From: a virus
IMG/VR virus record: IMGVR_UViG_3300034104_002496
Span: 1-28,907 of that record
Length of the DNA stretch: 28,907 bases
Direction: 5' to 3' (one strand)
Shown here: piece after piece, positions 8,801-17,850 of the stretch
How the letters are laid out: each line of letters begins with the position of its first letter
Position numbering within the stretch: the stretch's first letter is position 1
Notes under the pieces: model-generated
The model's input: the letters and a program-made list of their open reading frames with translations, nothing else
Database searches by the model: none
What the model was told of the DNA's origin: nothing
Made by a program: the position numbers and the translations under genes

Positions 8801-10307
8801 TTCACTTGACTTAGCTGATTCTGGGTTTGGATATGCAAATGGTGATGTTTTAGATTTTATATCTCAAGATGGTTCACGTCTTGGAACAGCTAAGTTAATT
8901 CTTGAAAAGCAAGGAAAAGGTGAAGGATATTTTAGAAATCAAAAAGGCTTCTTGAGTCAAAATTCAAACTTATTTGATGGTCAATTCTATCAAGAATATT
9001 CTTATCAGATTATTTCTAGACTACCATTTGAAAAATATTCAGACATGTTTAAGAAAGTTTTACATGTAGCAGGTACTGAAGTATTTGGCAAAGTATTATT
9101 GGAAGAAATTAATGAGTTACCAATAGAGATTGCTAATGTAAATCTAACGACAGCTAATGTAATATTTAAGAATGTATCAAATACTGAACAAATTATTCCT
9201 AATCTTTTTGTGTATCAAACAAATGGTTCAGTCAACACTGCAACTGGTTATGCTAAAGATTATCCGTCTGCTGAATTAGTATTAAGCAATACTACGGTTT
9301 CATATGAAGTAGGAGCAACAGTATATCAGTCTAATACACAAGTAAATGCTGCATCTGGTTATTTGCAATATAAGAGTTCAAACGCAACTCATACAACTCT
9401 ATACTTATCAAATACTAGAGGAACTTTTGCAAATACTTCAAATATTGAATCAATTATTCAGCGTAAGATAGTAGTTAATCCTTTTATTGATGTTATTATG
9501 AAAACAATAGCTTTACCAAGCAATACTACTCAGTCATTTGTCTCTGGTGAAACAGTATATCAAGGTTCAGTTGGATCAGAAACATTTATTGGAACAGTTA
9601 TTGCATCTAATTCATCAGTGATTAGAGTTTCAACTACTTCAGGTTCAATTACGAATAATGCAACAATTTCAAGTTCTAATTCATCTACTACTGCAATTGC
9701 TAATGGTGTTACATCAACAACTTTCCCAACATCACAAACAGTATATCAACAAGTAAAGACATTATTCTTGAGTAATGTTTCTAATTCTTTCTCAAATGGC
9801 GAATCAGTTTATCAATATAAACACAATTCAAGCGTATCTGCTAATGTTTATAACGTAAATACTGCAATCGGTAAAGTTGTATCTGTCAATACAACCGCAA
9901 TTCAAGTTGTTAATATCTTTGGTAATTTTGCTAATACTAGACAAGTATTTGGTTCCACATCCAATTCATATGGTGTAATAAATTCGATAGTTTCTCAAAA
10001 TTCAGCAACAGGTAATGTAGTGCTTTCAAACACTACAACTTTAATAATCAAAGATGTTGTAGGAACATTTGCAAGTGATCGACAAATTATTGGCGCAAAT
10101 AGTATTGCTAATGCTACATCAATAACATCAAATACACAAATTATCAGTGACAGCAATATTGCATCAGTAATAAATATACTAGTAATCTCAAATACACAAG
10201 GCACTTTCAGTGCTAACTCGACTTCCAATGGTGTAGTAGTATTGTATTCTAATAATACAACTGCCGCAACCGCTAATTTAACCGCAGTAAAAATAGAATC
10301 ATTGTAA
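5883..10307 (+). CDS. Giant baseplate wedge structural protein at the gp7 position, repeat-inflated
   Basis: This 1474-residue protein lies between gp6 and gp8, the place of gp7 in T4-like phages. The N-terminal domain (residues 1-145) is a conserved structural-protein start: SQFPSFYNEEGEMFIAFVKA, YYEWLEENGNTLY, then IKHALEFYKSKGSQRSIDLF and FRLVYG. A second landmark is at 1011-1080: GKGEGYFRNQKGFLSQ, then YQEYSYQI and VAGTEVFGKVLLEEI. Everything between is Asn/Thr/Ser/Val-rich beta sequence containing two repeat types. One is a 'G-GF-G-hydrophobic' type near 220-260 and 500-570. The other is a 'F-x-x-G-E-x-x-x-Q' type, for example FANGELIQQ, FTLGEIIYQ, FVSGETVYQ and FSNGESVYQ. About 390 residues of such repeats follow the second landmark. 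T4 gp7 is near 1030 residues, but I see no direct sequence match to it, so the gp7 role is inferred from synteny. The start shares a base with the gp6 stop. Confidence 0.65.
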   Translation: MKDIEKNISTLIQSQFPSFYNEEGEMFIAFVKAYYEWLEENGNTLYHSRRLLEYSDVDRTLDTFIKQFKEQYLKNIVFTTDSNKQLFIKHALEFYKSKGSQRSIDLFFRLVYGIPAEVYVPADDIFRLSASEYTTPYYLEVTGHPDNINFVGNQITGALSGATAFVEKLIRKRINSQNIDVFFISNINKDFQVHEPISYSNNFGDSPRIIGSLSRFEVIAGGSGFAVGDIVDIDSTTTGAQAKGRVTEVDNVTGVVNFALVDGGWGFSTNAQVIVSERVLVVNNVIMANTSVPNTYLLFEKVTQPLANIIFTTMTGAFASKEVFQKYHSNGSLAANGRILAVTQNTVTKTGELLVNTNRGNVELGTSTIYITGNATFATATSITDKTATANVMGVSSNVVLYCYDSHGSFKINDEVYQGNSTVEWANGIVYDVIGTSANLELIVSNVNGIFRPSVANVYARASISTYAQVNSFSTTIGVYDVDNAFSKLESNYIRAQTPSGFVVVSTGGVGFVNAQALTLIGDTSTISTATATATTNATGGLIRVTITSGLSNYIDNETLTIQSGTSSTNATGVINIIPGSSTVANIELISEGSLAGFSVGDLSFEETVVVNQDLISSNNAANVYFTNTAFILDGTGSGISSNGYGFIKFPAGNINSIILDCLDISSKVVGTITEITGISQGTNYTLDPFVAVVEPAIVAQGANDYIFTVMNATGNFANGELIQQSRNIANVNILTVSSVTSGNVDILTVTDATAPFTLGEIIYQSNGTANIGYGTLQTSVITSNAGTMTIRSVSNGFSNGIYKVVGATSGANATVSLVNYNFFQINEQIQQYANSTTVVANAIVQSVSINPTTRVGSITINSVSSNFQVSSNSSNGLIRGTLTVANAIVDTVNTANITVNTRAIIDGIANDSTIYVKRLSLANFFEVTTNSMVIGLSSGVSANLVAFDYDDTKSGINANVTADSTIANGYVVSLDLADSGFGYANGDVLDFISQDGSRLGTAKLILEKQGKGEGYFRNQKGFLSQNSNLFDGQFYQEYSYQIISRLPFEKYSDMFKKVLHVAGTEVFGKVLLEEINELPIEIANVNLTTANVIFKNVSNTEQIIPNLFVYQTNGSVNTATGYAKDYPSAELVLSNTTVSYEVGATVYQSNTQVNAASGYLQYKSSNATHTTLYLSNTRGTFANTSNIESIIQRKIVVNPFIDVIMKTIALPSNTTQSFVSGETVYQGSVGSETFIGTVIASNSSVIRVSTTSGSITNNATISSSNSSTTAIANGVTSTTFPTSQTVYQQVKTLFLSNVSNSFSNGESVYQYKHNSSVSANVYNVNTAIGKVVSVNTTAIQVVNIFGNFANTRQVFGSTSNSYGVINSIVSQNSATGNVVLSNTTTLIIKDVVGTFASDRQIIGANSIANATSITSNTQIISDSNIASVINILVISNTQGTFSANSTSNGVVVLYSNNTTAATANLTAVKIESL

Positions 10308-10309
10308 AA

Positions 10310-13300
10310 ATGGCAGCAAATACACATAAACTTGTCACAAATAATTTTAAAAACTATTCGGTTAATCAGTTTATTGAATCATTAACTGAACCCGCAAATA
10401 CCATTTTTTATGTGTTTGCCGGTAAACATACTGAATATACTGGTGGTGATTCTAATGTTGCGTATCCAAATAATAGCACTCAATCATTGAGTATTGATGC
10501 TTATAGACAGATGGTATTTGGAAAACAAATTACCGATAATGATGTTAAAGTTATGATTCCACGGTATGATTGGACAGCCGGAACAGTCTATACGCAATAT
10601 AGTGATCAAGATGGTGAATTATTTGGAAAGATGTTTTATACAATATCGCGCGCTGGAAGCAATTATTACGTATTTAAATGCTTGTTTAATAACAATGGTG
10701 CGCCATCTACAATTAAACCTGACTATAATGAAACTGCAGCAGATGACATTATTTATGAAACTTCAGATGGATATCAGTGGAAATATCTTTTTACAATTAC
10801 TAAAGATGTATTTGATAAATTCGCAACTACGAGTTATATTCCAGTAATTGAAGATACTAATGTCACTGCAAATGCAATATTTGGCGCAATTGATGTTATT
10901 ACAGTTTCAAGTAATGGTGCCGGATATAATAATTTTTATAGCGGGCAATTTAAAACTGAAGATGTTGCTGTAAATGGTAATACTTTAGTATATAACATAG
11001 GATCTGATGCTTCTCCTGCAAATAATCAATATTATAGTTGTATCATTAAGATCACTGAAGGAAAAGGAAAAGGTGGTTATAGAAAAGTAAATGGCTATCG
11101 TGTTTCTGGTAACACTAAGCAGATCATAGTCAATAGTGCATTTACTACTGCGCCAGATGCAACTTCTACTTATGAAATTTCTCCTTTAGTTTTAATCACT
11201 GGTGATGGAAAACAAACTGCCGAAGCTGAAGCACGAGCACTCGTCAATACCGCAGCAAGTAATTCAATCTATAAAATTGAAATATTAAATAGAGGTGCTG
11301 GATATTGTTTTGCATTTGCGAACGCTCAAGTGTCTAATGTTATTTCTATTTCTAATTCTGCTAATTTAGCGGTTGTTATACCTCCGCGCGGTGGGCATGG
11401 AGCAAATGTTCAAGCAGAACTTGGAGGTTCCAGAGCAGGAATTAGTGTTTCATTTGCAAATGGTGAATCTAATACTATTCTTACTGAAAACGATTATAGA
11501 GTAATCGGTATCATTAAAGATCCTGCATTTTCAAACGTTGGATTAACTGTTGGAAATATTTCTGGTACATTTGCAGCAACTGAAAAGCTTTATCAAGTAA
11601 GACCAATTAAAATAGACGGAATGGTTACGATTAGCAATACAAGTAATTCTATTACTTCAAATAGTGTTAATCTTCAAGACACATTTAACGTAAATGATTA
11701 TGTTTACATTGCAGATCTTAAAGGTTCAGAAGTAACTAACATTCTTGTTTCTCAAGGTGGAAGTGGTTACGTTACGGGCGACAGCTTAACGTTCACAGGT
11801 GGCGGTGGTTCAGGCGCAGTAGCATATGCTGTTACTGTAAACGGAGCAATCACGGAAGTAAGATTCAATAGCATTACTAATCTTACATTTTCCTCAGGTG
11901 GGTCAGGATTCAGAAATAATCAATCTTTAGGAATTACGGGTCAAACTTCCGGAAATTCTTCAGCTACTGGTTTTGCCACAACAAATGCTACAGGTGGGCT
12001 TACAAGCATTACTCTTACTTCCGGAGGAAAAGGGTATACGAATAATGAAACAGTAACTGTTCAAGGTCAAGCAAGTTACGTAAATGGAACAGTTCTATTT
12101 TCTAATACTACAGCTCAAACTTTCTTTGGTAACACAACTTCTGTTTTAATAGGTAATGCTACAGTTAATGGATTTATTGGTCTTGGCACAAACCGAACGA
12201 GATTTGTTAACAATGATATTGTAACATATATTGCAAATAGTGGAAACACAGTTTTGGGTGGATTAACTAATAATACTTCTTATTTTGTAATTACAACAAA
12301 TGCTACTCATATTCAATTGACAGCAACAAATAGTGGAGCAGCTATTAATTTAACATCAGTTCCTACATCAATACAAACACATTCTCTTACACCACTTAGT
12401 GCATCATTAACTAATGCAGTATACACTGCTACAGTTCCTAATGGAGGTGCTGGGTTTACAAATAACCAAACAGTAAACATCAAAGGTGTAAATTCTGTAG
12501 TGAATGTTGCAACTGGATTAGCTACGACAAATGTAACTGGTGGATTAACTTCAGTTTCTATAGTTGAAAATGGATTTTCTTATGTAGAAAATGAATCGGT
12601 TCAAATTAGTAGTTCAACTTCAAGTTCTAATGCTTCAGGTACAGTTGACACAGCAAACGGTGTTATACGTTCAGCTATTTTGAGTTCTTCGGGATATGAT
12701 TATTCATCAGCACCATCAGTTGGAGTAACCACGACGGGTGGATCTGGTGCAAATTTATCTGCAGTAGTTAATACAACTCCTGTTTCTTCACGAAGAATGT
12801 TGGCTAAAATTGGTTCAATTGCAAACGCAACAACCATGAGTTTAATGTCAAATGGCTTATTCACAGACTCAACTGCTACAATTTTCTTAGCGAATGTTGG
12901 TGCATCTGGAACGATTGATACTTTTGATGTTGACTTAATTCAAGTTCAAAATAGTGTAGGTTTCTTTACTGTTAACTCGTTTGTAATTGGTAACACATCT
13001 CTTGCAACAGCAAACATTGATTCTATTCAAATTAGCGGTGCAACTAAACCTTATACTACTTTTCTTCAAGCTACAAGATATGAAGGATCTATTGCAATTA
13101 GTGGAACTTATGTAGAAGATGAAAAAGTAATTCAAGATACAGCCGGAGCATTCCTTGCTAATGCATATTTACATACTGCTAATACTTTAAACAATACAAT
13201 TTATGTAACAGAAGAGCAAGGAAACTTTTTAATAGCTAATACTATTACTGGTGCAAACAGCGGTGCTACATTAACTATAAATAACATTTATAAAGGCGAC

Positions 13301-13402
13301 TTGGTTCCTTGGTCTGGCGATGTAGTATACATTCAAAACATGGACCCAATTGCACGTTCAGCTGAACAAACAGAGACAATAAAGATCATCTTGGAGCTCT
13401 AA
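10310..13402 (+). CDS. gp8: Baseplate wedge protein gp8 with a very large internal repeat insertion
   Basis: This 1030-residue protein is gp8, the wedge protein that binds gp7 and gp10, but T4 gp8 is only 334 residues. The N-terminal part matches the family: a start with VTNNFKNYSVNQFIESL, then NTIFYVFAGK, then MIPRYDWTAGTVY near residue 80, YYVFKCLFNNNG, and DGYQWKYLFTITKD at about 153-166, which parallels the DGYVWEYLFEIPPD of T4. The C-terminal 28 residues, beginning GDVVYIQNMDPIARSAEQTE and ending in IILEL, parallel the T4 end (GEMIYMENRPPI, DQTEEINILF). Between about 190 and 1000 lie beta repeats with GGSGY or GGAGF starts, a segment near 620-690 with IVTYIANSGN and TNNTSYFVI, and FxxGE-type repeats. 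Only two bases separate it from the previous stop and no good Shine-Dalgarno site is visible, so coupling is likely. Confidence 0.9.
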   Translation: MAANTHKLVTNNFKNYSVNQFIESLTEPANTIFYVFAGKHTEYTGGDSNVAYPNNSTQSLSIDAYRQMVFGKQITDNDVKVMIPRYDWTAGTVYTQYSDQDGELFGKMFYTISRAGSNYYVFKCLFNNNGAPSTIKPDYNETAADDIIYETSDGYQWKYLFTITKDVFDKFATTSYIPVIEDTNVTANAIFGAIDVITVSSNGAGYNNFYSGQFKTEDVAVNGNTLVYNIGSDASPANNQYYSCIIKITEGKGKGGYRKVNGYRVSGNTKQIIVNSAFTTAPDATSTYEISPLVLITGDGKQTAEAEARALVNTAASNSIYKIEILNRGAGYCFAFANAQVSNVISISNSANLAVVIPPRGGHGANVQAELGGSRAGISVSFANGESNTILTENDYRVIGIIKDPAFSNVGLTVGNISGTFAATEKLYQVRPIKIDGMVTISNTSNSITSNSVNLQDTFNVNDYVYIADLKGSEVTNILVSQGGSGYVTGDSLTFTGGGGSGAVAYAVTVNGAITEVRFNSITNLTFSSGGSGFRNNQSLGITGQTSGNSSATGFATTNATGGLTSITLTSGGKGYTNNETVTVQGQASYVNGTVLFSNTTAQTFFGNTTSVLIGNATVNGFIGLGTNRTRFVNNDIVTYIANSGNTVLGGLTNNTSYFVITTNATHIQLTATNSGAAINLTSVPTSIQTHSLTPLSASLTNAVYTATVPNGGAGFTNNQTVNIKGVNSVVNVATGLATTNVTGGLTSVSIVENGFSYVENESVQISSSTSSSNASGTVDTANGVIRSAILSSSGYDYSSAPSVGVTTTGGSGANLSAVVNTTPVSSRRMLAKIGSIANATTMSLMSNGLFTDSTATIFLANVGASGTIDTFDVDLIQVQNSVGFFTVNSFVIGNTSLATANIDSIQISGATKPYTTFLQATRYEGSIAISGTYVEDEKVIQDTAGAFLANAYLHTANTLNNTIYVTEEQGNFLIANTITGANSGATLTINNIYKGDLVPWSGDVVYIQNMDPIARSAEQTETIKIILEL
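13393..13396 (+). promoter_or_regulatory. Shine-Dalgarno site for the start at 13403
   Basis: GGAG lies six bases before the ATG and inside the last codons of the gp8-like gene. The ATG directly follows the gp8 stop codon, so ribosomes could reinitiate here. Confidence 0.55.
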
Positions 13403-16400
13403 ATGCCTATTAAGACAAACCTTGAATCACCACCATATTTTGATGACTATGATGGTAATAATGACTACTATAAGGTGCTTTTTAAGCCTGGAGTTCCTGT
13501 TCAGGTTAGAGAACTTAATCAACTGCAAACCATGCTTCAATCTCAGATTGAACGGTTTGGCGATAATATCTTTAAGCGTGGAACAATAATTGATGGTTGT
13601 GGTTTTACTTTTCATGATAATATTCCATATATTAAAATCAAAGATAGTGAAGCCAATACCGGAGCTCCAGTAAACGTTGCGGGTTATCCTGGTCTATATG
13701 CACGGAATGAAACCACAAACGTTCATGCGTATGTTATTGCATCCAACACTGGGTTTGAAACACAGGCTCCTGATTTAAATACTCTATACTTAAAGTATAT
13801 AAACAGTGGTATTGCCGGTGAAGCATCATTTTCTTCAAATGACCAAATTATAATCTATAATAAAGAAGAATCAGTTTATGAAGTTGGTATTGATAATGGA
13901 AGCACGGGATTCTCAAATACAGATTCAGTACTATTTTTAAGCGCTATAAGCGTACAAAATTCGTCTTCAGGTAAAACATTCTCAAATAGTTCAGGGCTTC
14001 TTTCTACATTTTCTCCTGGCCAAACAATTATTGGATCTACTTCTGGTGCTCAAGCTGTAGTTGTAGAAGCAAATACTACAGCAAATGCTGAAGCTATTGT
14101 TCTTAAACTAAGACCAGTTTATGCAGACCTAACCGCAAACCCAGCAAATACGGCAAAATGGACTTTTGCTTCTGAAGAAAATGTTACAGTAACTAATGGT
14201 CCAACAAATGCACGATTAATTAGTAAAATTGGTTCAGGCGCAACTGGTTCACTCGTCACAGATGGTGCAGGTAAGCTTATAACACTTACCGTTACTTCTG
14301 GTGGTCAAGGATATTATGTTCCTCCTTTTGCTACTATTATTTCTATTGGTGGTACTCCAAGCGCTCTTTCTTTAGAATCAAGAAATTATTTTGCTAAAGT
14401 TACAGTCGCAACTGTAGACTCTTCTGTAGGAACCGGATATGGTTTCTCTATTAGTAATGGCGTAATATATCAATTAGGTTATTTTTCAAGAGTTGCAAAT
14501 CAGTTTACCATTGTTGAAAAGTATTCAAATACACCTGACGCAAAAGTAGTTGGGTTTGATACCACAGAAATTATTAAGAACAGCAATCAAGATCAATCTC
14601 TTCTTGATAATGCTTTAGGAACATTTAATTATACAGCACCGGGCGCAGATCGTCTTGAACTAGTTCCTACTCTTGTAGTTCTTGATAAAACCAATGCTGA
14701 TGCGAATAATGACTTCTTCTCTATTGTTGAATTTTCTGAAGGTAAACCCTTTAAACAGAATAGAGTAACACAGTACAAAGCAATTGAAGATGAACTTGCT
14801 AAAAGAACATATGAAGAAAGTGGAGATTATGTTCTCGATCCTTTCTTAGTTTCTACTCTTTCTGATGAAAATTTTGAATGGGTAGATGCCGGCACTTCAA
14901 ATGAAGCAAATAATTTTGATATAATTATTGATCCAGGCAAGGCATATATTAGTGGTTATCGCGTAGAGACAATGGGTAACTATAGAGCAACTCTTGATAA
15001 ATCTGTTGACACCGAAATTGCATTAAACAGATCAGCCGGTGTAAATTATGAAAACTTTATTCGCGTTAAGAACGTTGCAGGGGTCTTCTTATTTTCAACA
15101 GGTGATATAGTTTCTTTACGCGATACTGTTAAGACGTTCTTAGAAACTGGGTCAAACTATGGCATTGCGCCAACTGCAGCTGGTTCTGAAATTGGTTCTG
15201 CAAGAATTAGATCAATGATATATGAATCAGGAATTCCTGGTTCAAATCAAGCAGTATATCGGTTATACCTATTTGATATTTCAATGAACACTGGCAAGAA
15301 CTTTAAAGATGTTCGCTCATTGTTCTATGATGGTGCAACTTATGATGGCGTAGCTGATGTTATTCTAGACACAACTTCATTAGGCACAAGCATTGCATCT
15401 CTTCAAGGAACAGCTAATGATATATTAGTTTTCCCAGTTGGTGAAAAAGCAGTCAAATCTGTCAACAACATTTCATATACGTATAGAACAATTAATCAAA
15501 CTGCGCTAACTGCAAACGCAGCCGGTAAGATTACAATAACAGTTACTGGTAATGAAACGTTCCCTTATCTTGGTGCGCTAAATTCAAATGAAAAAGAAGA
15601 CATTATTGTAATTCCCCTTGCCAATATTGCTGCTGCAGCTGCTATCACCGGAACTATTTCAGTCAATACTACAACGACAAATGTAGTTGGATCTGGAACA
15701 AGTTTTACTACTCAATTTGAAGCTGGTGATTATATTAAAATTTCTGCAAATGCTACTGGTGGATTTGATCATAGAAGAATCACAAGCATTACGAATGGTA
15801 CATTTTTAACTATTGATTCTAATGCTTCTTTTACAAATGCTGTTTCGACCGCCACGTTTGCTTTCCCTGCTTTTATTCCTGTTCCTCTTTCAACAAGAAC
15901 TGGGCGCGTTGCAAACGTTGATACCGCTCAACAAACAATGATCATTGATTTAAATCAGGCATTAAGTGGTGCAAATAATGTTGCTGTTGCATATAATGTA
16001 AAAGTAACTAATTCTACTCCAATTGCTAAGCAAGCTCAAAGAAACCTATTTGTTCGTATAGACTGCTCCAATAATACGGGTAACACTTCTGGTCCTTGGA
16101 CTCTAGGCGTACCTGATGTATTCAGACTAAGAAAAGTTTATAAGGGAACAACAAATACATTCACGTCTGCTACGTCCGGAATAGAAGATGTTACAAGAAA
16201 CTTTGTGATTGATCATAATCAAGATGAGAATGTATATAACCAAAGCTATCTTTACATTAAACCTGGTACCAATCAGACTTTGGCGGGTGGTGATAGACTA
16301 TTAGTTCAATTTGATTGTTTCTCCAACAATTTATCAAATACACTATTCAGTATTGGTTCATATACTGAAAATGATACTAAACTATTAGCTAATCTTACTA

Positions 16401-17839
16401 CAAGCGTTAACAGATTAGAAATTCCTCAGATGATTACTTCTAGAGGACAGAATGTAGATTTAATTGAATACTTTGATTTTAGACCTCTTTCTGTAAACAC
16501 TGCAGTTTTGTCCACAACTGAAGCTTCTGCTACAATTCATCCAGCAGAACCAGCAAGAGCTGCAAAATTTGGCAATACGCGTGATCCTGTTAATGATCAA
16601 AAATTCCCTGTGCCTGATAGTGATATCACATTTGATGCAGAATATTATGTTGGAAGAAAGGATCTTGTAATCATTGGATCTAACGGTGATTTCAATGTAA
16701 TCAAGGGAAAACCTGGTCTTACTCCAGTTGCACCAAAAACTCCAAGCGATAGTTTAGTTATTGAACTACTTAATATTGTGCCATATCCTTCATTGCCCCA
16801 GAATTTGTCTGCTAATACTTTAGCTTTCATTGATACTAAAGTCATTAATCATGTCAATTTGAATGAAAGAAAGAAACTTTATTCAATTACAAAAGAAGCT
16901 CAACTTAATCCTACCAAGTATAGTCAAACACCTGGCTTTACAATGCGAGACATTAAGAGCCTTCAGGATAGAGTTGAAGCATTGGAATATTATTCAACAC
17001 TATCTTTGGTTGAAGATAAAGTTAAGAATGAAGTAATCCCAAGTGGTGCAAATACTCAAGTTAATCGGTTTAAGTTTGGTTATTTTATTGATAATTTTAC
17101 TTCTTTAATTTATGCAGATATTAATGATCCAGAATTTAATGCTGGATATAATGCAGAAAGAAATAGATTAGTGCCTGCAAATGAACAAATAAATCTTCCT
17201 TTTAAGATTTATTCTGGTGAAGCAATAAATCAAAGCTTATATGGTAAGACGTTGATGTTACCATTTGAAAGCGTTTCTGTTGTAAGTCAATTACAAGCAA
17301 CTGGTGTTCCAAATGTTGGTTCAGCTTTGCCATTGACATATAATAAAGGAAAATTCTTTACTAAGATTCCTGCTACATTTACGCCGAAAGCGGTTGTTCC
17401 ACCAATTTATCAAACTTTAAATACTATAACTTTTCCATTTTTAAACCCACTATTTGTGCCACCAAAACCAACTACTCCAGTTAGAACAACCATTAGCCAA
17501 ACATTTCAGTTTATTGTAAATGGTTTAAGACCTTCTACTAGATTTTACTTTTTCTTTGATGGAAAAGATAATAGTTCAAAGTGTAAACCTATTGGTGGAA
17601 AAATTGGCGACCCAATAAAATCAGATAAGTATGGTATTGCTAATTTCCAATTCTTTTTAAATACTGTCCCATCAGACTTAGTTTCAAAAGAGTTAAATAC
17701 AAGAAAGATAACAGAATCACAAGCAGTTGGCCAAACATTATCCACTAGCAAAACTCTACAAATGAAAGAAAGTTCTTCTACTGGTACGATAGTAGCTGAA
17801 GGCGTATTACCAGTAAAAGTAACATTTACAAATAGTTAA
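13403..17839 (+). CDS. DUF4815-family virion structural protein (outer baseplate or fiber network), N-terminal half
   Basis: This 1478-residue protein begins with the DUF4815 signature: PPYFDDYDGNNDYYKVLFKP at residues 10-29, then VQVRELNQLQTMLQSQIERF at 33-52 and GDNIFKRGTIIDGCG. Members are large phage baseplate or fiber-attachment proteins found beside wedge genes. A second landmark is MRDIKSLQDRVEALEYY, then LSLVEDKV at about 1180-1205, a conserved coiled-coil-like stretch of the family. The region 750-815 is a 'GSGTSFTTQFEAGDYIKI' repeat of a type that recurs twice in the next gene. Near 1370-1440 is an Ig-like domain with NGLRPSTRFYFFFDGKD and SDKYGIANFQFFL. The end (TSKTLQMKES to VKVTFTNS) is short. 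It occupies the place of T4 gp9/gp10, but I see no sequence match to those. Homologs I recall continue past this point with sequence resembling the next gene. Confidence 0.85.
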   Translation: MPIKTNLESPPYFDDYDGNNDYYKVLFKPGVPVQVRELNQLQTMLQSQIERFGDNIFKRGTIIDGCGFTFHDNIPYIKIKDSEANTGAPVNVAGYPGLYARNETTNVHAYVIASNTGFETQAPDLNTLYLKYINSGIAGEASFSSNDQIIIYNKEESVYEVGIDNGSTGFSNTDSVLFLSAISVQNSSSGKTFSNSSGLLSTFSPGQTIIGSTSGAQAVVVEANTTANAEAIVLKLRPVYADLTANPANTAKWTFASEENVTVTNGPTNARLISKIGSGATGSLVTDGAGKLITLTVTSGGQGYYVPPFATIISIGGTPSALSLESRNYFAKVTVATVDSSVGTGYGFSISNGVIYQLGYFSRVANQFTIVEKYSNTPDAKVVGFDTTEIIKNSNQDQSLLDNALGTFNYTAPGADRLELVPTLVVLDKTNADANNDFFSIVEFSEGKPFKQNRVTQYKAIEDELAKRTYEESGDYVLDPFLVSTLSDENFEWVDAGTSNEANNFDIIIDPGKAYISGYRVETMGNYRATLDKSVDTEIALNRSAGVNYENFIRVKNVAGVFLFSTGDIVSLRDTVKTFLETGSNYGIAPTAAGSEIGSARIRSMIYESGIPGSNQAVYRLYLFDISMNTGKNFKDVRSLFYDGATYDGVADVILDTTSLGTSIASLQGTANDILVFPVGEKAVKSVNNISYTYRTINQTALTANAAGKITITVTGNETFPYLGALNSNEKEDIIVIPLANIAAAAAITGTISVNTTTTNVVGSGTSFTTQFEAGDYIKISANATGGFDHRRITSITNGTFLTIDSNASFTNAVSTATFAFPAFIPVPLSTRTGRVANVDTAQQTMIIDLNQALSGANNVAVAYNVKVTNSTPIAKQAQRNLFVRIDCSNNTGNTSGPWTLGVPDVFRLRKVYKGTTNTFTSATSGIEDVTRNFVIDHNQDENVYNQSYLYIKPGTNQTLAGGDRLLVQFDCFSNNLSNTLFSIGSYTENDTKLLANLTTSVNRLEIPQMITSRGQNVDLIEYFDFRPLSVNTAVLSTTEASATIHPAEPARAAKFGNTRDPVNDQKFPVPDSDITFDAEYYVGRKDLVIIGSNGDFNVIKGKPGLTPVAPKTPSDSLVIELLNIVPYPSLPQNLSANTLAFIDTKVINHVNLNERKKLYSITKEAQLNPTKYSQTPGFTMRDIKSLQDRVEALEYYSTLSLVEDKVKNEVIPSGANTQVNRFKFGYFIDNFTSLIYADINDPEFNAGYNAERNRLVPANEQINLPFKIYSGEAINQSLYGKTLMLPFESVSVVSQLQATGVPNVGSALPLTYNKGKFFTKIPATFTPKAVVPPIYQTLNTITFPFLNPLFVPPKPTTPVRTTISQTFQFIVNGLRPSTRFYFFFDGKDNSSKCKPIGGKIGDPIKSDKYGIANFQFFLNTVPSDLVSKELNTRKITESQAVGQTLSTSKTLQMKESSSTGTIVAEGVLPVKVTFTNS

Positions 17840-17842
17840 AGG
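17837..17842 (+). promoter_or_regulatory. Shine-Dalgarno site overlapping the stop of the preceding gene
   Basis: TAAAGG includes the stop codon of the DUF4815 gene and lies eight bases before the ATG at 17851. It gives the downstream half-gene its own translation start, which argues that the break between the two genes is real and not a sequencing error. Confidence 0.6.
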
Positions 17843-17850
17843 TATTTTAA

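Noticed and set aside
10566-10847. A 93-codon + strand open frame inside the gp8 gene, and similar short ones at 4343-4540 and 18239-18460
   Set aside because: They are out-of-frame shadows inside well-supported genes, with no ribosome site and no recognisable protein.
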